Source of the DNA: Oscillospiraceae bacterium
GTDB lineage: Bacteria > Bacillota > Clostridia > Oscillospirales > Acutalibacteraceae
Assembly (NCBI GenBank): GCA_015065505.1
Contig: SVQE01000025.1
Location: 1-36,494 of the forward strand
Direction of reading: 5' to 3'
Length of the DNA stretch: 36,494 bases
Shown here: one piece after another, positions 1 through 8,596 of the stretch
Position numbering within the stretch: position 1 is the first letter of the stretch
How the letters are laid out: each line of letters starts with the position of its first letter
Notes under the pieces: generated by a model
Database searches by the model: none
Told to the model about the DNA's origin: nothing
What the model saw: only the letters and a program-made list of their open reading frames with translations
Made by a program: the position numbers and the translations under genes

Positions 1-3000
1 TCGCTTTCATTGTAATTTCTTACATTGTAATCCGAATACCTTCCGCTCTGCTCTATTGCGCCTGCTGCTTCAAGATACGCGTTTTTGAATGCATTCCAGC
101 GTTTTTCGCTCCATCTGCCGTCGCGGTTATCCGCTTTGAAGATATTTCCTACCTCTTCATCACCCTCAACTGCTGCGTGAAGGCTTGCGTTATTTGCCGC
201 AGGTGATTCAAGAAGCTCGGTATATGCATTCCACAGATTTGTATACCTTGTCTGGCACGCGCTTTCAATATCCTCCGCGGTCATATTTCCGTAATCCATA
301 TCAGCTCTCGCTGCCGAAAGTGCTGCTGTGAAATTATTCCACGGTGTTATCTGATAAACCTGCTCCTTATCCTCATATACTCTGCAGCGGTTTATCAGCT
401 CTATCAGGGGCGCTATGTTCATTACATAGGTCGTTTGGGTGTAGGCGTTTCTGTCGTGGGAGTAGCCGTGCCACAGAATTGAAGTGTTGATATATTTCCA
501 GTAGTAAACCATACCTATATTCGATTCAAGCGTGTGCGCCGTCATTTTGGGAACAGTTGATGCAGAAAGCGTTTTTTTCGGCTCTCTCGGTATTGAAACG
601 GTGAACTGACCGTTAATATCCGTATTGCCGTGACGAGCGGAAACAATACCCTTTAAATCGTTATATTCACAGCCCTGGGTTGACGAAAGCACCTCGTCGA
701 ATAAGAACGAGCTGTCGTAAACATCCGTGCCGTCGATTGTTCTTCCGAGTCTGTCCGCAGAGGAATAGCTTACAGTCAGATTTTTAATCTTATATGTGCT
801 GTTTTCCTCGGTTGACGCCGAAAGCATTCCCGGGAAATTCTCTGCCTGGTCCTCAATCGAAACGCCGTCAAGGCTTCCGAATATCTTATACTGCCTTGTT
901 CCCGACTTTATTTCGCCTACTCTGTTATCGCCCACATCATAGATGTTGATTGTGTCGAGATGTCCGTCGTGGTCCTTATCACCCGAATACCATATGAATT
1001 TAGCACCGCCGAGGTCAACTGTGAAGGGGGCATATTCCGTTCTGAAAACAACAACATTATTATTTCTTACGAAATTAAGAGTCCATCTGTCGTCGTTATC
1101 ATCGGTTGACTTAACCTTTGTTTCATCGTTTGAGGTGTAGCTTCCCCAGGTTCCGTTTGTTATTTTATCAAACGCAGGCCGAAGCAGATTAATCGCATTT
1201 ATAATTGCCTTTGTTTTTTTCTTATATTCGCTGATTTTGTTTTCAATGCAACCCTTTGACGCATTGTTAACGGTTACAACAAAGCTGTTTGCGGCTGCAA
1301 CCGCCGAAGCAAGCTCGGCATAGTTGCCGTAGTCCTCGGACGAATAATTTGAAGCCCACGCAATCGCCGAATTCATCGACTTATCATCAAGCGAGCTTAT
1401 TGTTGCATCCCTGTTGATTTTCAGCTTATATATCGCCTCTTTAACGGCGTTAATCTGATTAGTAACAGTTTCGGTGCTTTCATCGCTGAGATTGAGCTTA
1501 TATTTAGCATTGGGATAGTTTTCCTCTTCGCCCCAGACAGCCGTTTGAGCTGCCGAAACAACCGCTTCAATATTTGATGCTTCATATGAAGCTTCGGTAA
1601 ACATCGTTATGTTTGCAGCGGCATAATCCGCTTCGTTAATAACGGTTTCAAGCTCAAAGGAATCAACCTTATCGTAAAGCGTTACAAGCTCATAAGCATT
1701 GAGCTGGCTTGCTGCCTGAGCGGCATATTCGCCCGTTGCGGTTTCATCGGTTTTGCTGTTATAGCCCGTTTGCTGAACATCTGCAAAAATCCTTACAGCT
1801 TCATTATAGAGCGCGGAAAACTCGCTCCAGGATTCAGCCTTATAGCCCTCCTCGCCTGCTTCATATATGCGCTTTTTGGCGTTGATTGCTTTTCGCAGAT
1901 TTTCGTAGCCGATTTCATCAGAGCTAACCTCTGCGCCGTCAAGCGCGTTGCAGGCATTTTCAATATCCGAAGCAATTCTGTTTAAATTTGAGGTATCTGA
2001 ATAATCATAGCTGCACGCATTAACCTTTGTTGCAATATCATATGCTTCAAGCAGAGGCTTCAAGCCGCCCTGGGTATATGTGTTTTCGGATACAGAAAGA
2101 TATGCAATATTATTAACGCTGTTAATTCTTTCAAGCAGCGGCTTAACATTAACAACATGAATCTGATTTGAGGGGCTCATAACCCTGAAATCGCTGATGT
2201 CGTTGCCTGAAACGCCGTACCAGTCAACAGTGTAGGATTTAACATATTCGCTCTGATTGCCCCTGAATCTCAGCGTGTTTGCAAAGGATGCCCAATAGTT
2301 TATTGCGCCTGCGCCGAACATACCGTCGTTTCTTGAGAGATAAAGGCGCATATCCGTTGCTGTTGCACCTGCTTCACCCTTAATGTAGCCAACATCCTCA
2401 CCCGTTTTCTGATTAACGGTCCAAATCCAGTTATGCGTTCTGTGTGTTTTTCCGTTTGAGCCGTACCAGCGAGTATCCGACGATGTTCCGAGCTTGAAAT
2501 GCTCGCTGTTTGATATATCCTCTGCCGAAGCGCAGGGATATAGCTGATAAACATATCTTGTGCTTGAGGTGTCTCTTTTCGCCATACCCAAAACGGGCAT
2601 TGCAGGCGCGGTTATTCCGTCGAGCAGAAGCACCGTATTCATCGGGTACCAGAGCTCAATAACGCAGTCGGCGGTTTCGTTTGAAAACTTTGCGCCGTCG
2701 TTTTCATACGGGCTTCCCCAATAGATAACATTTGCAACGCCGTTTTCGGCATATGCGCTGTTATCGCCCGTATCGCCGTCGAAATACGGGGTTACGGTTT
2801 CGGCCTTATATTCCCATTTTTCAAGTGAATCGGTTTTCTCATTGAGAAGCGAGGCATAAAAATCAAGGTCAACCTCGGCGTTTCCGTATTTATACGCATC
2901 ATATGCCTGATTTGCCTTAACATATGCGTCGTAAGCGTCCGCCATATCAAGATAAACTGTGCCGTTCATCTTCTTTTCGTATTTTGAAATTGCCTTAACC

Positions 3001-4613
3001 AGTCTGCCTGCAGGGGTTTGGGGAACATCGGTTTCTTCCTCGTCCTCACCCTCTTCTCCCGAGTAGAAGGTTATATTTCTGTATTCAAGTCCTTTGAAGA
3101 AATACTGATTATCGTCGTCACCGATTTTAATGCTTGAAATCGTTGTGTCGTTGATATTATTAAGGCGCGAAATAAAGGTTTCTTCCGTTGTTTCGGCTAT
3201 GCTCTGAATAAGGTTGCCGCTTTCATCGGTTATATATGCCTTAAAGCTGTTGCCCGTAAATTCGGCAATATAGTGATAGTTAACGCCAACGGAAAGATGC
3301 CCGTTGTTTGCAGTAATTGAGGTTGCCTTTGACTGCGTTCCTGCGTTATGGCCGTCGTTGTCCCACGAGTAGCAAACGCCGTTTGCATTCTGAGCAAAAT
3401 AGCAGAACGCCGCATTCTTTTCGGCAGGGGCGCTCAGATTATCGGTGTATACATACATCTTGATGAAGGAATATTCATCGCTGTTATAATAATCTGCGCT
3501 GTCGGCAGTTTTGAATCTGAAGCCGAAATCAAGCTTCCACCTTGATGCGCCCGTTATCGGAACAGAGCCGCCCTCATAACCCGAAAGATACATATATCCG
3601 TCGGGGATATAAACAGCGCCGTCCTCCGAATTTGAAGCGCTGCCGTTATTTGTGTAAACGCCCGTTGACCAGGTCATAGCGCTTCCCATATTGTTATAAA
3701 GCGCCGCCTCGCCCATACTGCCGTTTGTAACAGCTTCGCTCTGCGTGAAATCGCTTGACGCAATCGGGCTCCACACCGTTGGTGCAGGAATCTCCTCGCC
3801 CGAATAGAAGGTTATATTTCTGTATTCAAGTCCTTTGAAGAAATACTGATTATCGTCGTCGCCGATTTTCAGCGCGGTTATTGTGTTTGAATTGATGTTG
3901 TTAAGGCGGGAAATGAAGGTTTCTTCCTCGGTGTCGGCTATTGTCTGAACAACAACGCCGTCCTCATCCCTGATATATGCCTTAAAGCTGCTGCCCGTAA
4001 ACTCGGCAATATAATGATAATTAACGCCTGAAAGCAGATTGCCGTTGTTCGCAGTTAATGATGTTTCCTTCGATTTAGTGCCTGCATTGTGGCTGTCGTC
4101 CTCCCAAGAATAGCACAGCCCGTTAGCGTTTTGAGCAAAATAGCAGAACGCCGCATTCTTTTCGGCAGGATTGCTGAGATTATCGGTGTAAACATACATC
4201 TTGAGGAAGGAGTATTCATCGCTGTTATAAAACTCATCGTCGCCGCTTTCGTTCGTTTTGAATCTGAAACCGAAATCGAGCTTCCACTTTGATGAACCGT
4301 TTATCGGCGCAGCACCGCCCTTATAGCCTGAAATATACATATATCCGTCGGGAATCGAAACAGAATCCTCTGTGACCGAAGGATTGCCCGTCCAGTCGAA
4401 CAAATGCCATGTTATCGTGTTACCCTTGCCCTTATAGGTTGACGGGGTAATATTTGAATCGTTTGAAATGCTTTCAATGCCCGAGAAATCCGATGACGCA
4501 ACCGCGGTCCATTTTATTGCTGCCTCAGCGACAAAAGGAACGGCAGACAGCGTTGACACAAGCAACACCGCCGAAAGCATTAACGATATGACTTTTTTAA
4601 CCGATTTTTTCAT
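1..4613 (-). CDS. Very large secreted surface protein, C-terminus beyond window
   Basis: The reading frame is open from an ATG at 4613 to the window edge (about 1537 codons). It is missing from the ORF track because its stop lies outside. The start is supported by GGTGG eight bases upstream and a consensus promoter. The N-terminus is a classical signal peptide (MKKSVKKVISLMLSAVLL, cleavage near AEA-A). Two tandem copies of a roughly 245-residue module follow (residues about 18-270 and 274-517), each with WKLDFGFRFKT, NAAFCYFAQNANG and FFKGLEYRNITFYSGEE, which resembles a lectin/laminin-G-like beta sandwich. After these come long alpha-helical spacer regions of FIVAR-like character (for example YDAYVKANQAYDAYKYG) and further beta-rich regions. 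No catalytic motif was recognised. The role is inferred to be an adhesin or carbohydrate-binding protein; any cell-wall anchor would lie off-window. Confidence 0.85.
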   Translation of the reverse strand, partial: MKKSVKKVISLMLSAVLLVSTLSAVPFVAEAAIKWTAVASSDFSGIESISNDSNITPSTYKGKGNTITWHLFDWTGNPSVTEDSVSIPDGYMYISGYKGGAAPINGSSKWKLDFGFRFKTNESGDDEFYNSDEYSFLKMYVYTDNLSNPAEKNAAFCYFAQNANGLCYSWEDDSHNAGTKSKETSLTANNGNLLSGVNYHYIAEFTGSSFKAYIRDEDGVVVQTIADTEEETFISRLNNINSNTITALKIGDDDNQYFFKGLEYRNITFYSGEEIPAPTVWSPIASSDFTQSEAVTNGSMGEAALYNNMGSAMTWSTGVYTNNGSASNSEDGAVYIPDGYMYLSGYEGGSVPITGASRWKLDFGFRFKTADSADYYNSDEYSFIKMYVYTDNLSAPAEKNAAFCYFAQNANGVCYSWDNDGHNAGTQSKATSITANNGHLSVGVNYHYIAEFTGNSFKAYITDESGNLIQSIAETTEETFISRLNNINDTTISSIKIGDDDNQYFFKGLEYRNITFYSGEEGEDEEETDVPQTPAGRLVKAISKYEKKMNGTVYLDMADAYDAYVKANQAYDAYKYGNAEVDLDFYASLLNEKTDSLEKWEYKAETVTPYFDGDTGDNSAYAENGVANVIYWGSPYENDGAKFSNETADCVIELWYPMNTVLLLDGITAPAMPVLGMAKRDTSSTRYVYQLYPCASAEDISNSEHFKLGTSSDTRWYGSNGKTHRTHNWIWTVNQKTGEDVGYIKGEAGATATDMRLYLSRNDGMFGAGAINYWASFANTLRFRGNQSEYVKSYTVDWYGVSGNDISDFRVMSPSNQIHVVNVKPLLERINSVNNIAYLSVSENTYTQGGLKPLLEAYDIATKVNACSYDYSDTSNLNRIASDIENACNALDGAEVSSDEIGYENLRKAINAKKRIYEAGEEGYKAESWSEFSALYNEAVRIFADVQQTGYNSKTDETATGEYAAQAASQLNAYELVTLYDKVDSFELETVINEADYAAANITMFTEASYEASNIEAVVSAAQTAVWGEEENYPNAKYKLNLSDESTETVTNQINAVKEAIYKLKINRDATISSLDDKSMNSAIAWASNYSSEDYGNYAELASAVAAANSFVVTVNNASKGCIENKISEYKKKTKAIINAINLLRPAFDKITNGTWGSYTSNDETKVKSTDDNDDRWTLNFVRNNNVVVFRTEYAPFTVDLGGAKFIWYSGDKDHDGHLDTINIYDVGDNRVGEIKSGTRQYKIFGSLDGVSIEDQAENFPGMLSASTEENSTYKIKNLTVSYSSADRLGRTIDGTDVYDSSFLFDEVLSSTQGCEYNDLKGIVSARHGNTDINGQFTVSIPREPKKTLSASTVPKMTAHTLESNIGMVYYWKYINTSILWHGYSHDRNAYTQTTYVMNIAPLIELINRCRVYEDKEQVYQITPWNNFTAALSAARADMDYGNMTAEDIESACQTRYTNLWNAYTELLESPAANNASLHAAVEGDEEVGNIFKADNRDGRWSEKRWNAFKNAYLEAAGAIEQSGRYSDYNVRNYNES

Positions 4614-4659
4614 ATTTTTATCCACCAAAATTAATATTTTAAAATATTGATTCAGTTTT

Positions 4660-4688
4660 ATTATATAACATATCAAGCATACAGTCAA
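4660..4688 (-). promoter_or_regulatory. Sigma-A promoter of the large surface protein
   Basis: Read on the minus strand: TTGACT, 17-bp spacer, TATAAT, ending about 46 bases upstream of the start codon at 4613. The match to the housekeeping consensus is near perfect, so the gene is probably transcribed on its own rather than from the metal-uptake operon upstream. Confidence 0.75.
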
Positions 4689-4717
4689 CAAAATAAAAAA
4701 GCAGGCAGCATTTAATA

Positions 4718-4762
4718 CTATCTGCTACCTGCTATCTGCTACCTGCTACCTGCTATCTGCTA
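4718..4762. repeat. Heptanucleotide tandem repeat, unit CTAYCTG
   Basis: There are six consecutive 7-bp units (CTATCTG or CTACCTG) plus a final CTA. On the minus strand that CTA is the TAG stop codon of the lipoprotein gene ending at 4760. The only variable position is a C/T. This is one of several 7-bp-period tracts with different unit sequences in the intergenic regions of this window. Confidence 0.9.
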
Positions 4763-5512
4763 GTAAATCGTATTTTCCGAAATTGTGCAATCGGTAATTG
4801 CGCCGCCGCTCACAATGCCTTCAACAAGAACAAGCGTTCCGAAGGCAGGCAGCTCATAGTCGCCCGAAATCTGAATAGTCCACGAGCCGTCGTAATACGC
4901 ATCCTCAAGCGTGCTCTCATCAAGAACTCTGCCGTAGCCGCAAACGCTCTTGCCCTCGAATTCATCGGGAAAATTAACAATGTTTATAACCTGAACTCTT
5001 TCAAGCGTGTTGCTCATACTCTGCATATCAATGTCCGCATCCTTTTCGGCGAGCTTGCTTTTAACTGTTATTTTCGGATTAATAATCCAGAAGCCGTCGA
5101 GCCCTTTTTCGTTCACCTCGTATGTTCCCTGAACGGATATGCGCGAGCCGCAGGGCGGAAGCGACGAAGCATCGTCAATTTTAAGCTCCCACTGCCAGTC
5201 ACAGCACTTTGTCTGGTCGTTATAGCCCCAGACATAATATCTTTCAACGCCGCTGTAGGCATCATGGATTTTTGTGAAAATACCGTCCTTGTTTGCAGGC
5301 TTGCCATCATAATCATCGGCGGTGTCGTTATAAAAAATATTCTGATATAAGGTGTATTCAGCGGTGTTTAAAACCGTTTCCATCGTTTCTGTTGCAGCAA
5401 CTTCGGATGATTTTTCTGCCTGCTTTGATTTTTCGTCCGCTGATTTAGAACAGCCGCAAAAAGCGCAAGCAAGCATCAATGCGCTTAGAGCTATCGCAAT
5501 AATCTTTTTCAT
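4760..5512 (-). CDS. Lipoprotein with two OB-like repeats, last gene of metal ABC operon
   Basis: 250 residues. The start has AGGAGG seven bases upstream, overlapping the stop of the permease gene, so it is probably co-transcribed. The N-terminus MKKIIAIALSALMLACAFCGC is a lipoprotein-type signal, though neither candidate cysteine sits in a perfect lipobox. A low-complexity Lys/Glu/Ser linker follows. Two related beta-rich halves are visible: one with WQWELKI, then LPPCGSRISVQGTYE, the other with GSWTIQI, then LPAFGTLVLVEGIVS. The pattern suggests duplicated OB-fold (tRNA_anti-like) domains. The exact function is not recognised. Its position after the transporter suggests an accessory extracytoplasmic role in metal uptake, which is inference only. 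The stop codon lies in a heptad repeat tract. Confidence 0.8.
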   Translation of the reverse strand: MKKIIAIALSALMLACAFCGCSKSADEKSKQAEKSSEVAATETMETVLNTAEYTLYQNIFYNDTADDYDGKPANKDGIFTKIHDAYSGVERYYVWGYNDQTKCCDWQWELKIDDASSLPPCGSRISVQGTYEVNEKGLDGFWIINPKITVKSKLAEKDADIDMQSMSNTLERVQVINIVNFPDEFEGKSVCGYGRVLDESTLEDAYYDGSWTIQISGDYELPAFGTLVLVEGIVSGGAITDCTISENTIY

Positions 5513-5521
5513 ATTAACCTC

Positions 5522-6382
5522 CTATGCCTTAGCTGCGCCGCGTGAGAGCGCGCCGATAATCCAGAACAGGAAAAACGCGAGCATATCTATTGCCACTATC
5601 GTTGAGCCGACAGGCGTTGACGCAAGAATTGAAACAAATATTCCGAGCGTTGTGCATATAACCGAAAATATTGCCGAGCAAATTGTTACCGCCCTGAAAT
5701 TCTTGAACACCCTCATTGCCGAAAGTGCAGGGAAAATAACAAGTGCCGAAATAAGCAGCGAGCCCACGAGATTCATTGCAAGAACTATTATAACCGCAAT
5801 TATAACCGCAATAAGCAGATTATAAAGCGAAGCGTTTGTTCCCGTTGCCCTTGCAAAGCTTTCATCAAAGGTTACTGCGAAAATCTTGTTATAAAACAAA
5901 CAGAAAACAATAACTACAATAATCGAAAGAATAACGCAAAGCCAGACATCAAGCTTTGAAAGCGTTAATATCGAGGTTGAGCCGAAAAGCGTTGTGCAAA
6001 CATCGCCCGAAACATTGCTTGAGGTCGGGAACAGATTCATAATCAGATAGCCTATTGCAAGCGAGGCAACGCTTATTATTGCAACGGCGGCATCGCCCTT
6101 TATTTTTCTGTTTTTGCCCCCTGCAAGAAGCAGAATTGCCGAAATAATTGTTATCGGAAGAACTAAAAGCATCTGGTTGGTTAAATTTGTAACCGCTGCA
6201 ACAGCCATTGCGCCGAAGGCAACATGGGAAAGTCCGTCGCCGATAAATGAAAATCTTTTTAAAACAAGCGTAACGCCGAGCAGCGAGGAACAAAGTGCAA
6301 TCAGCACGCCAGAAATCAGCGCATATCTTACGAAGGGATATTCAACAATATACATCGTTATTTTTGAAATAATATCAGCCAT
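5522..6382 (-). CDS. znuB: Metal ABC transporter permease (ABC-3 family, ZnuB-like)
   Basis: 286 residues, the usual size for ABC-3 family permeases that import Zn2+ or Mn2+. About eight hydrophobic segments are visible, with the family hallmark GDGLSHVAFGAMAVA near residue 50, LLGVTLVLKRFSFIGDG just before it, and NLVGSLLISALVIFPALSA near residue 205. The start codon overlaps the ATPase stop by one base (TAATG), indicating translational coupling. It forms the membrane channel with the ATPase and the binding lipoprotein upstream. Sequence alone does not separate zinc from manganese specificity; the symbol follows the ZnuA-like binding protein and should be read as ZnuB-type. Confidence 0.93.
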   Translation of the reverse strand: MADIISKITMYIVEYPFVRYALISGVLIALCSSLLGVTLVLKRFSFIGDGLSHVAFGAMAVAAVTNLTNQMLLVLPITIISAILLLAGGKNRKIKGDAAVAIISVASLAIGYLIMNLFPTSSNVSGDVCTTLFGSTSILTLSKLDVWLCVILSIIVVIVFCLFYNKIFAVTFDESFARATGTNASLYNLLIAVIIAVIIVLAMNLVGSLLISALVIFPALSAMRVFKNFRAVTICSAIFSVICTTLGIFVSILASTPVGSTIVAIDMLAFFLFWIIGALSRGAAKA

Positions 6383-7083
6383 TATTCAGTCCCTCCCGAT
6401 GCAAAAAGCTTTGAGCGCTCGCTGTTTAAATATTCTTCCTTCGTGCCGAAGAAAACATCGCCCGACATATGAAGAATATGGCTTGCATATTTTACCGCAG
6501 CCGAAATATCGTGGGAAATCATAATAATTGTTATGCCCGATTTATTGATGCTTTCAATAAGCGCATACATCTCGGCAGTAACCTTCGGGTCAAGCCCCGA
6601 AACGGGCTCATCAAGAAGAAGCAGCTTTGAGGTTGCGCAAAGCGCCCTTGCAAGAAGAACTCTCTGCTGCTGACCGCCCGAAAGCTCGCGATAGCAGCGC
6701 TTTTTAAGGTTGGTAATTCCCATTAATTCCATATTGTATTTTGCATTCTTTTTATCCGCTTCGGAATAAAAAGGCTTGATTCCGCCGCGCGAAAGATTGC
6801 CCGAAAGAACTATTTCCCAGACGGATGCGGGGAAATCGCGCTGAACAACGGTTTGCTGGGGCAGATAGCCTATTTCGTTTTTCTTAAGCCCCTCGCCCCT
6901 GATTATCTCACCGCCGAGCGGCTTTTGAAGATTTAAAAGGGTTTTCATAAGCGTTGATTTGCCCGAGCCGTTTTCACCGACTATACAAAGATAATCGCCG
7001 CTGTTTATTTCAAAATTTATGTTCCTTGCAACAATGCTTTTATCGTAGCCGAGAACAAGATTTTCACATTTTAATATCGACAT
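6382..7083 (-). CDS. znuC: Metal ABC transporter ATP-binding protein (ZnuC-like)
   Basis: 233 residues with all ABC ATPase motifs: Walker A GENGSGKST (residues 36-44), Q-loop in IGYLPQQ (71-77), signature LSGGQQQR (134-141), Walker B LLLLDEP (154-160) and the switch histidine in MISHD. The order binding protein, ATPase, permease on one strand with gaps of 12 and -1 bases marks a single uptake operon. It hydrolyses ATP on the cytoplasmic face to drive Zn2+/Mn2+ import. The start at 7083 has AAGGA nine bases upstream. Intact, nothing missing. Confidence 0.94.
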   Translation of the reverse strand: MSILKCENLVLGYDKSIVARNINFEINSGDYLCIVGENGSGKSTLMKTLLNLQKPLGGEIIRGEGLKKNEIGYLPQQTVVQRDFPASVWEIVLSGNLSRGGIKPFYSEADKKNAKYNMELMGITNLKKRCYRELSGGQQQRVLLARALCATSKLLLLDEPVSGLDPKVTAEMYALIESINKSGITIIMISHDISAAVKYASHILHMSGDVFFGTKEEYLNSERSKLFASGGTE

Positions 7084-7095
7084 AGTTTTTATTCC

Positions 7096-8076
7096 TTAAT
7101 TTAACGCTGTTTTCAGTGTTTCAAGATTTTCCTGCATAATACCGAGATAGCTTATGTTATTTTTCAAATCATCTGCGGTTATTGACTGCATTGAATTCAT
7201 TGTTAAAATCTTTGCATTTTTTGATTTCGAGCTGTTTATTATAGTTTCGGCAAGCTTATGCTCTGTTCCCTCAAGAGTTATAACATATTTAAGAGAAAGC
7301 TCATCAAGCTTTTTTGCAAGAAAGCTTACTGTTTCAAAGCTTGCCTCGGTTTCCGCCGAGCAGCCGATAAACGCCGCATAATAATCTATATCGTAGTCAT
7401 CGGTTAAATATCTGAACGGAAAACGGTCGCCGAAAAGAAGAGTTTTGGTTTTTGCCGAGCTTACACAGCTTTCATATTCATCATCAAGCGCTTCAAGCTT
7501 TTCTTCATAAGCCTTTGCGTTTGCTTTATATGCATCGCTGTTTTTTGAATCAACCTCGCAGATTGCCTCGGTTATCTCTTCAACAAGCTCATCGGCGTTT
7601 TTAAGCGAAAGCCAGATGTGTTCATCGTATTCGGCTTCCTCCTCGCCTTCTTCGTCTTCTTCCTCTTCGCCCTGCATTCCTTCAACAAGCTCTTCCTCTT
7701 TTGCGCTGTCGCCGAGAAGCTCGAGCAGATTTAAAGTCCTTTGTTTTTCATTCTGAGAGTTTTCGGTTGCATCCTCTGCCCATTCATCGCTCTCACCGCC
7801 GACATAAATGAAAACATCGCTTGTCTGAATGCTGATAATATCATCAGCCGAGGGCTGAAAGCTGTGAAGGTCGGCACCGCTGTTTATAAGCATACTCACT
7901 TCAACGCCGTCAACACCCTCTGTTATATTCTTAACCCAGTCGTAAATCGGGAATATTGTTGTTACAATTTTAATTTCCGCATTCTTTTTGCCGTTTTGCT
8001 CATCAGAGCACGAAGCAAGAATTATCGAGCCGATAAGCAAAACAAGGCAGAGAAAAACGCTTACTATTTTTTTCAT
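7096..8076 (-). CDS. znuA: Metal-binding lipoprotein of ABC importer (ZnuA/AdcA-like)
   Basis: The start is placed at the MKKIVSVF methionine (8076), which has GGAGG nine bases upstream; the ORF-track start at 8100 lacks a site and adds eight residues. This gives 326 residues. The lipobox LASC puts the lipidated cysteine at residue 23. Cluster A-1 (SBP_bac_9) features: VVTTIFPIYDWVKNI, the ligand histidine in GADLHSFQPS, a second in YDEHIWLS, and LFGDRFPFRYL where many homologues carry a third ligand. The loop before the second histidine, His-rich in classical ZnuA, is here almost purely acidic (GMQGEEEEDEEGEEEAEYDE). It delivers metal to the permease and ATPase encoded downstream. Confidence 0.92.
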   Translation of the reverse strand: MKKIVSVFLCLVLLIGSIILASCSDEQNGKKNAEIKIVTTIFPIYDWVKNITEGVDGVEVSMLINSGADLHSFQPSADDIISIQTSDVFIYVGGESDEWAEDATENSQNEKQRTLNLLELLGDSAKEEELVEGMQGEEEEDEEGEEEAEYDEHIWLSLKNADELVEEITEAICEVDSKNSDAYKANAKAYEEKLEALDDEYESCVSSAKTKTLLFGDRFPFRYLTDDYDIDYYAAFIGCSAETEASFETVSFLAKKLDELSLKYVITLEGTEHKLAETIINSSKSKNAKILTMNSMQSITADDLKNNISYLGIMQENLETLKTALN

Positions 8077-8106
8077 AAAAATAAACCTCCAAAAAAACAC
8101 ACCGAG

Positions 8107-8127
8107 AAAAAGGCGCTATACGCCCTT
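8107..8127 (-). terminator. Weak hairpin plus T-run between first two operon genes
   Basis: On the minus strand an AAGG(G)CG / CGCCTT hairpin with a TATAG loop and a bulge is followed by a short T run, about 30 bases before the binding-protein start. It could act as a leaky attenuator separating the small membrane gene from the transporter genes. The stem is short and imperfect, so the call is tentative. Confidence 0.3.
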
Positions 8128-8172
8128 GGTCAGCAATTATCATTTCTTTAAATCAGATAGTAATTGCGTGTG

Positions 8173-8469
8173 TTAATTTGAAAGTTTAACTTTAAGCTGT
8201 GTTAAAGATTTTCTGTTTGCTGCAGAGTGCACTGCCCCGATAACCGAAATAACTGCAAATGCAAGCAAAACGGCAAAGCCCTCGGTTTCGGGCTTCGGGG
8301 TTATCTTGTTTAATTTGCCTATGCAAAGGTTTATCTGAGCGCAGATTTCGCAATCATTGCCCGAGCATTTATGCTGAGAATTATGAGCAATAAAGAACAC
8401 GGAAAAAATCAAAGCAAAAGCCATGGCAAAAGCAGTTATAAATGCAATTATCCGTTTCTTCTTTGTCAC
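8173..8469 (-). CDS. Small membrane protein with Cys/His cluster, first gene of metal operon
   Basis: 98 residues. The start is GTG at 8469, with AGGAGG seven bases upstream; the ATG two bases further upstream runs directly into TGA. It has a transmembrane segment at residues about 8-28, then the motif HKCSGNDCEICAQINLC in the presumed extracytoplasmic loop, and a second transmembrane segment at about 64-83. Similar short two-TM proteins with an HxC-x4-C-x2-C cluster sit near metal-homeostasis genes in Clostridia. The family is not named here with confidence. Being the first gene after a strong promoter and ahead of the ABC transporter, it may bind or sense the transported metal, which is inference. 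Confidence 0.8.
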   Translation of the reverse strand: MTKKKRIIAFITAFAMAFALIFSVFFIAHNSQHKCSGNDCEICAQINLCIGKLNKITPKPETEGFAVLLAFAVISVIGAVHSAANRKSLTQLKVKLSN

Positions 8470-8493
8470 ATTCTCACCTCCTGCAACGCTTTA

Positions 8494-8521
8494 ATTATAT
8501 CACTGACGGAATATTTGTCAA
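8494..8521 (-). promoter_or_regulatory. Promoter of the metal-uptake operon
   Basis: On the minus strand TTGACA, 16-bp spacer, TATAAT, ending about 25 bases before the GTG start of the small membrane protein. Both hexamers are perfect consensus. A metal-responsive repressor site would be expected here, but no clear Zur/Fur-type palindrome was identified by eye. Confidence 0.75.
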
Positions 8522-8537
8522 TGTGTTTAGTTTATAC

Positions 8538-8566
8538 TTGACTTATTATCGGGACTGATATAGTAT
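8538..8566 (+). promoter_or_regulatory. Promoter of the GH28 gene
   Basis: TTGACT, 17-bp spacer, TAGTAT, about 30 bases upstream of the ATG at 8597. It lies back to back with the divergent metal-operon promoter. Confidence 0.65.
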
Positions 8567-8596
8567 TGACTCGAAACGAAATTGTGAGGTTTTGTT

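Noticed and set aside
5352-5825. 157-residue plus-strand ORF over the lipoprotein and permease genes
   Set aside because: It spans two real genes of the opposite strand, begins without an RBS and contains no recognisable motif.
8470-8596. Zur/Fur-type operator between the divergent promoters
   Set aside because: Expected for a zinc operon, but no convincing palindrome was found by eye in this 127-bp region.
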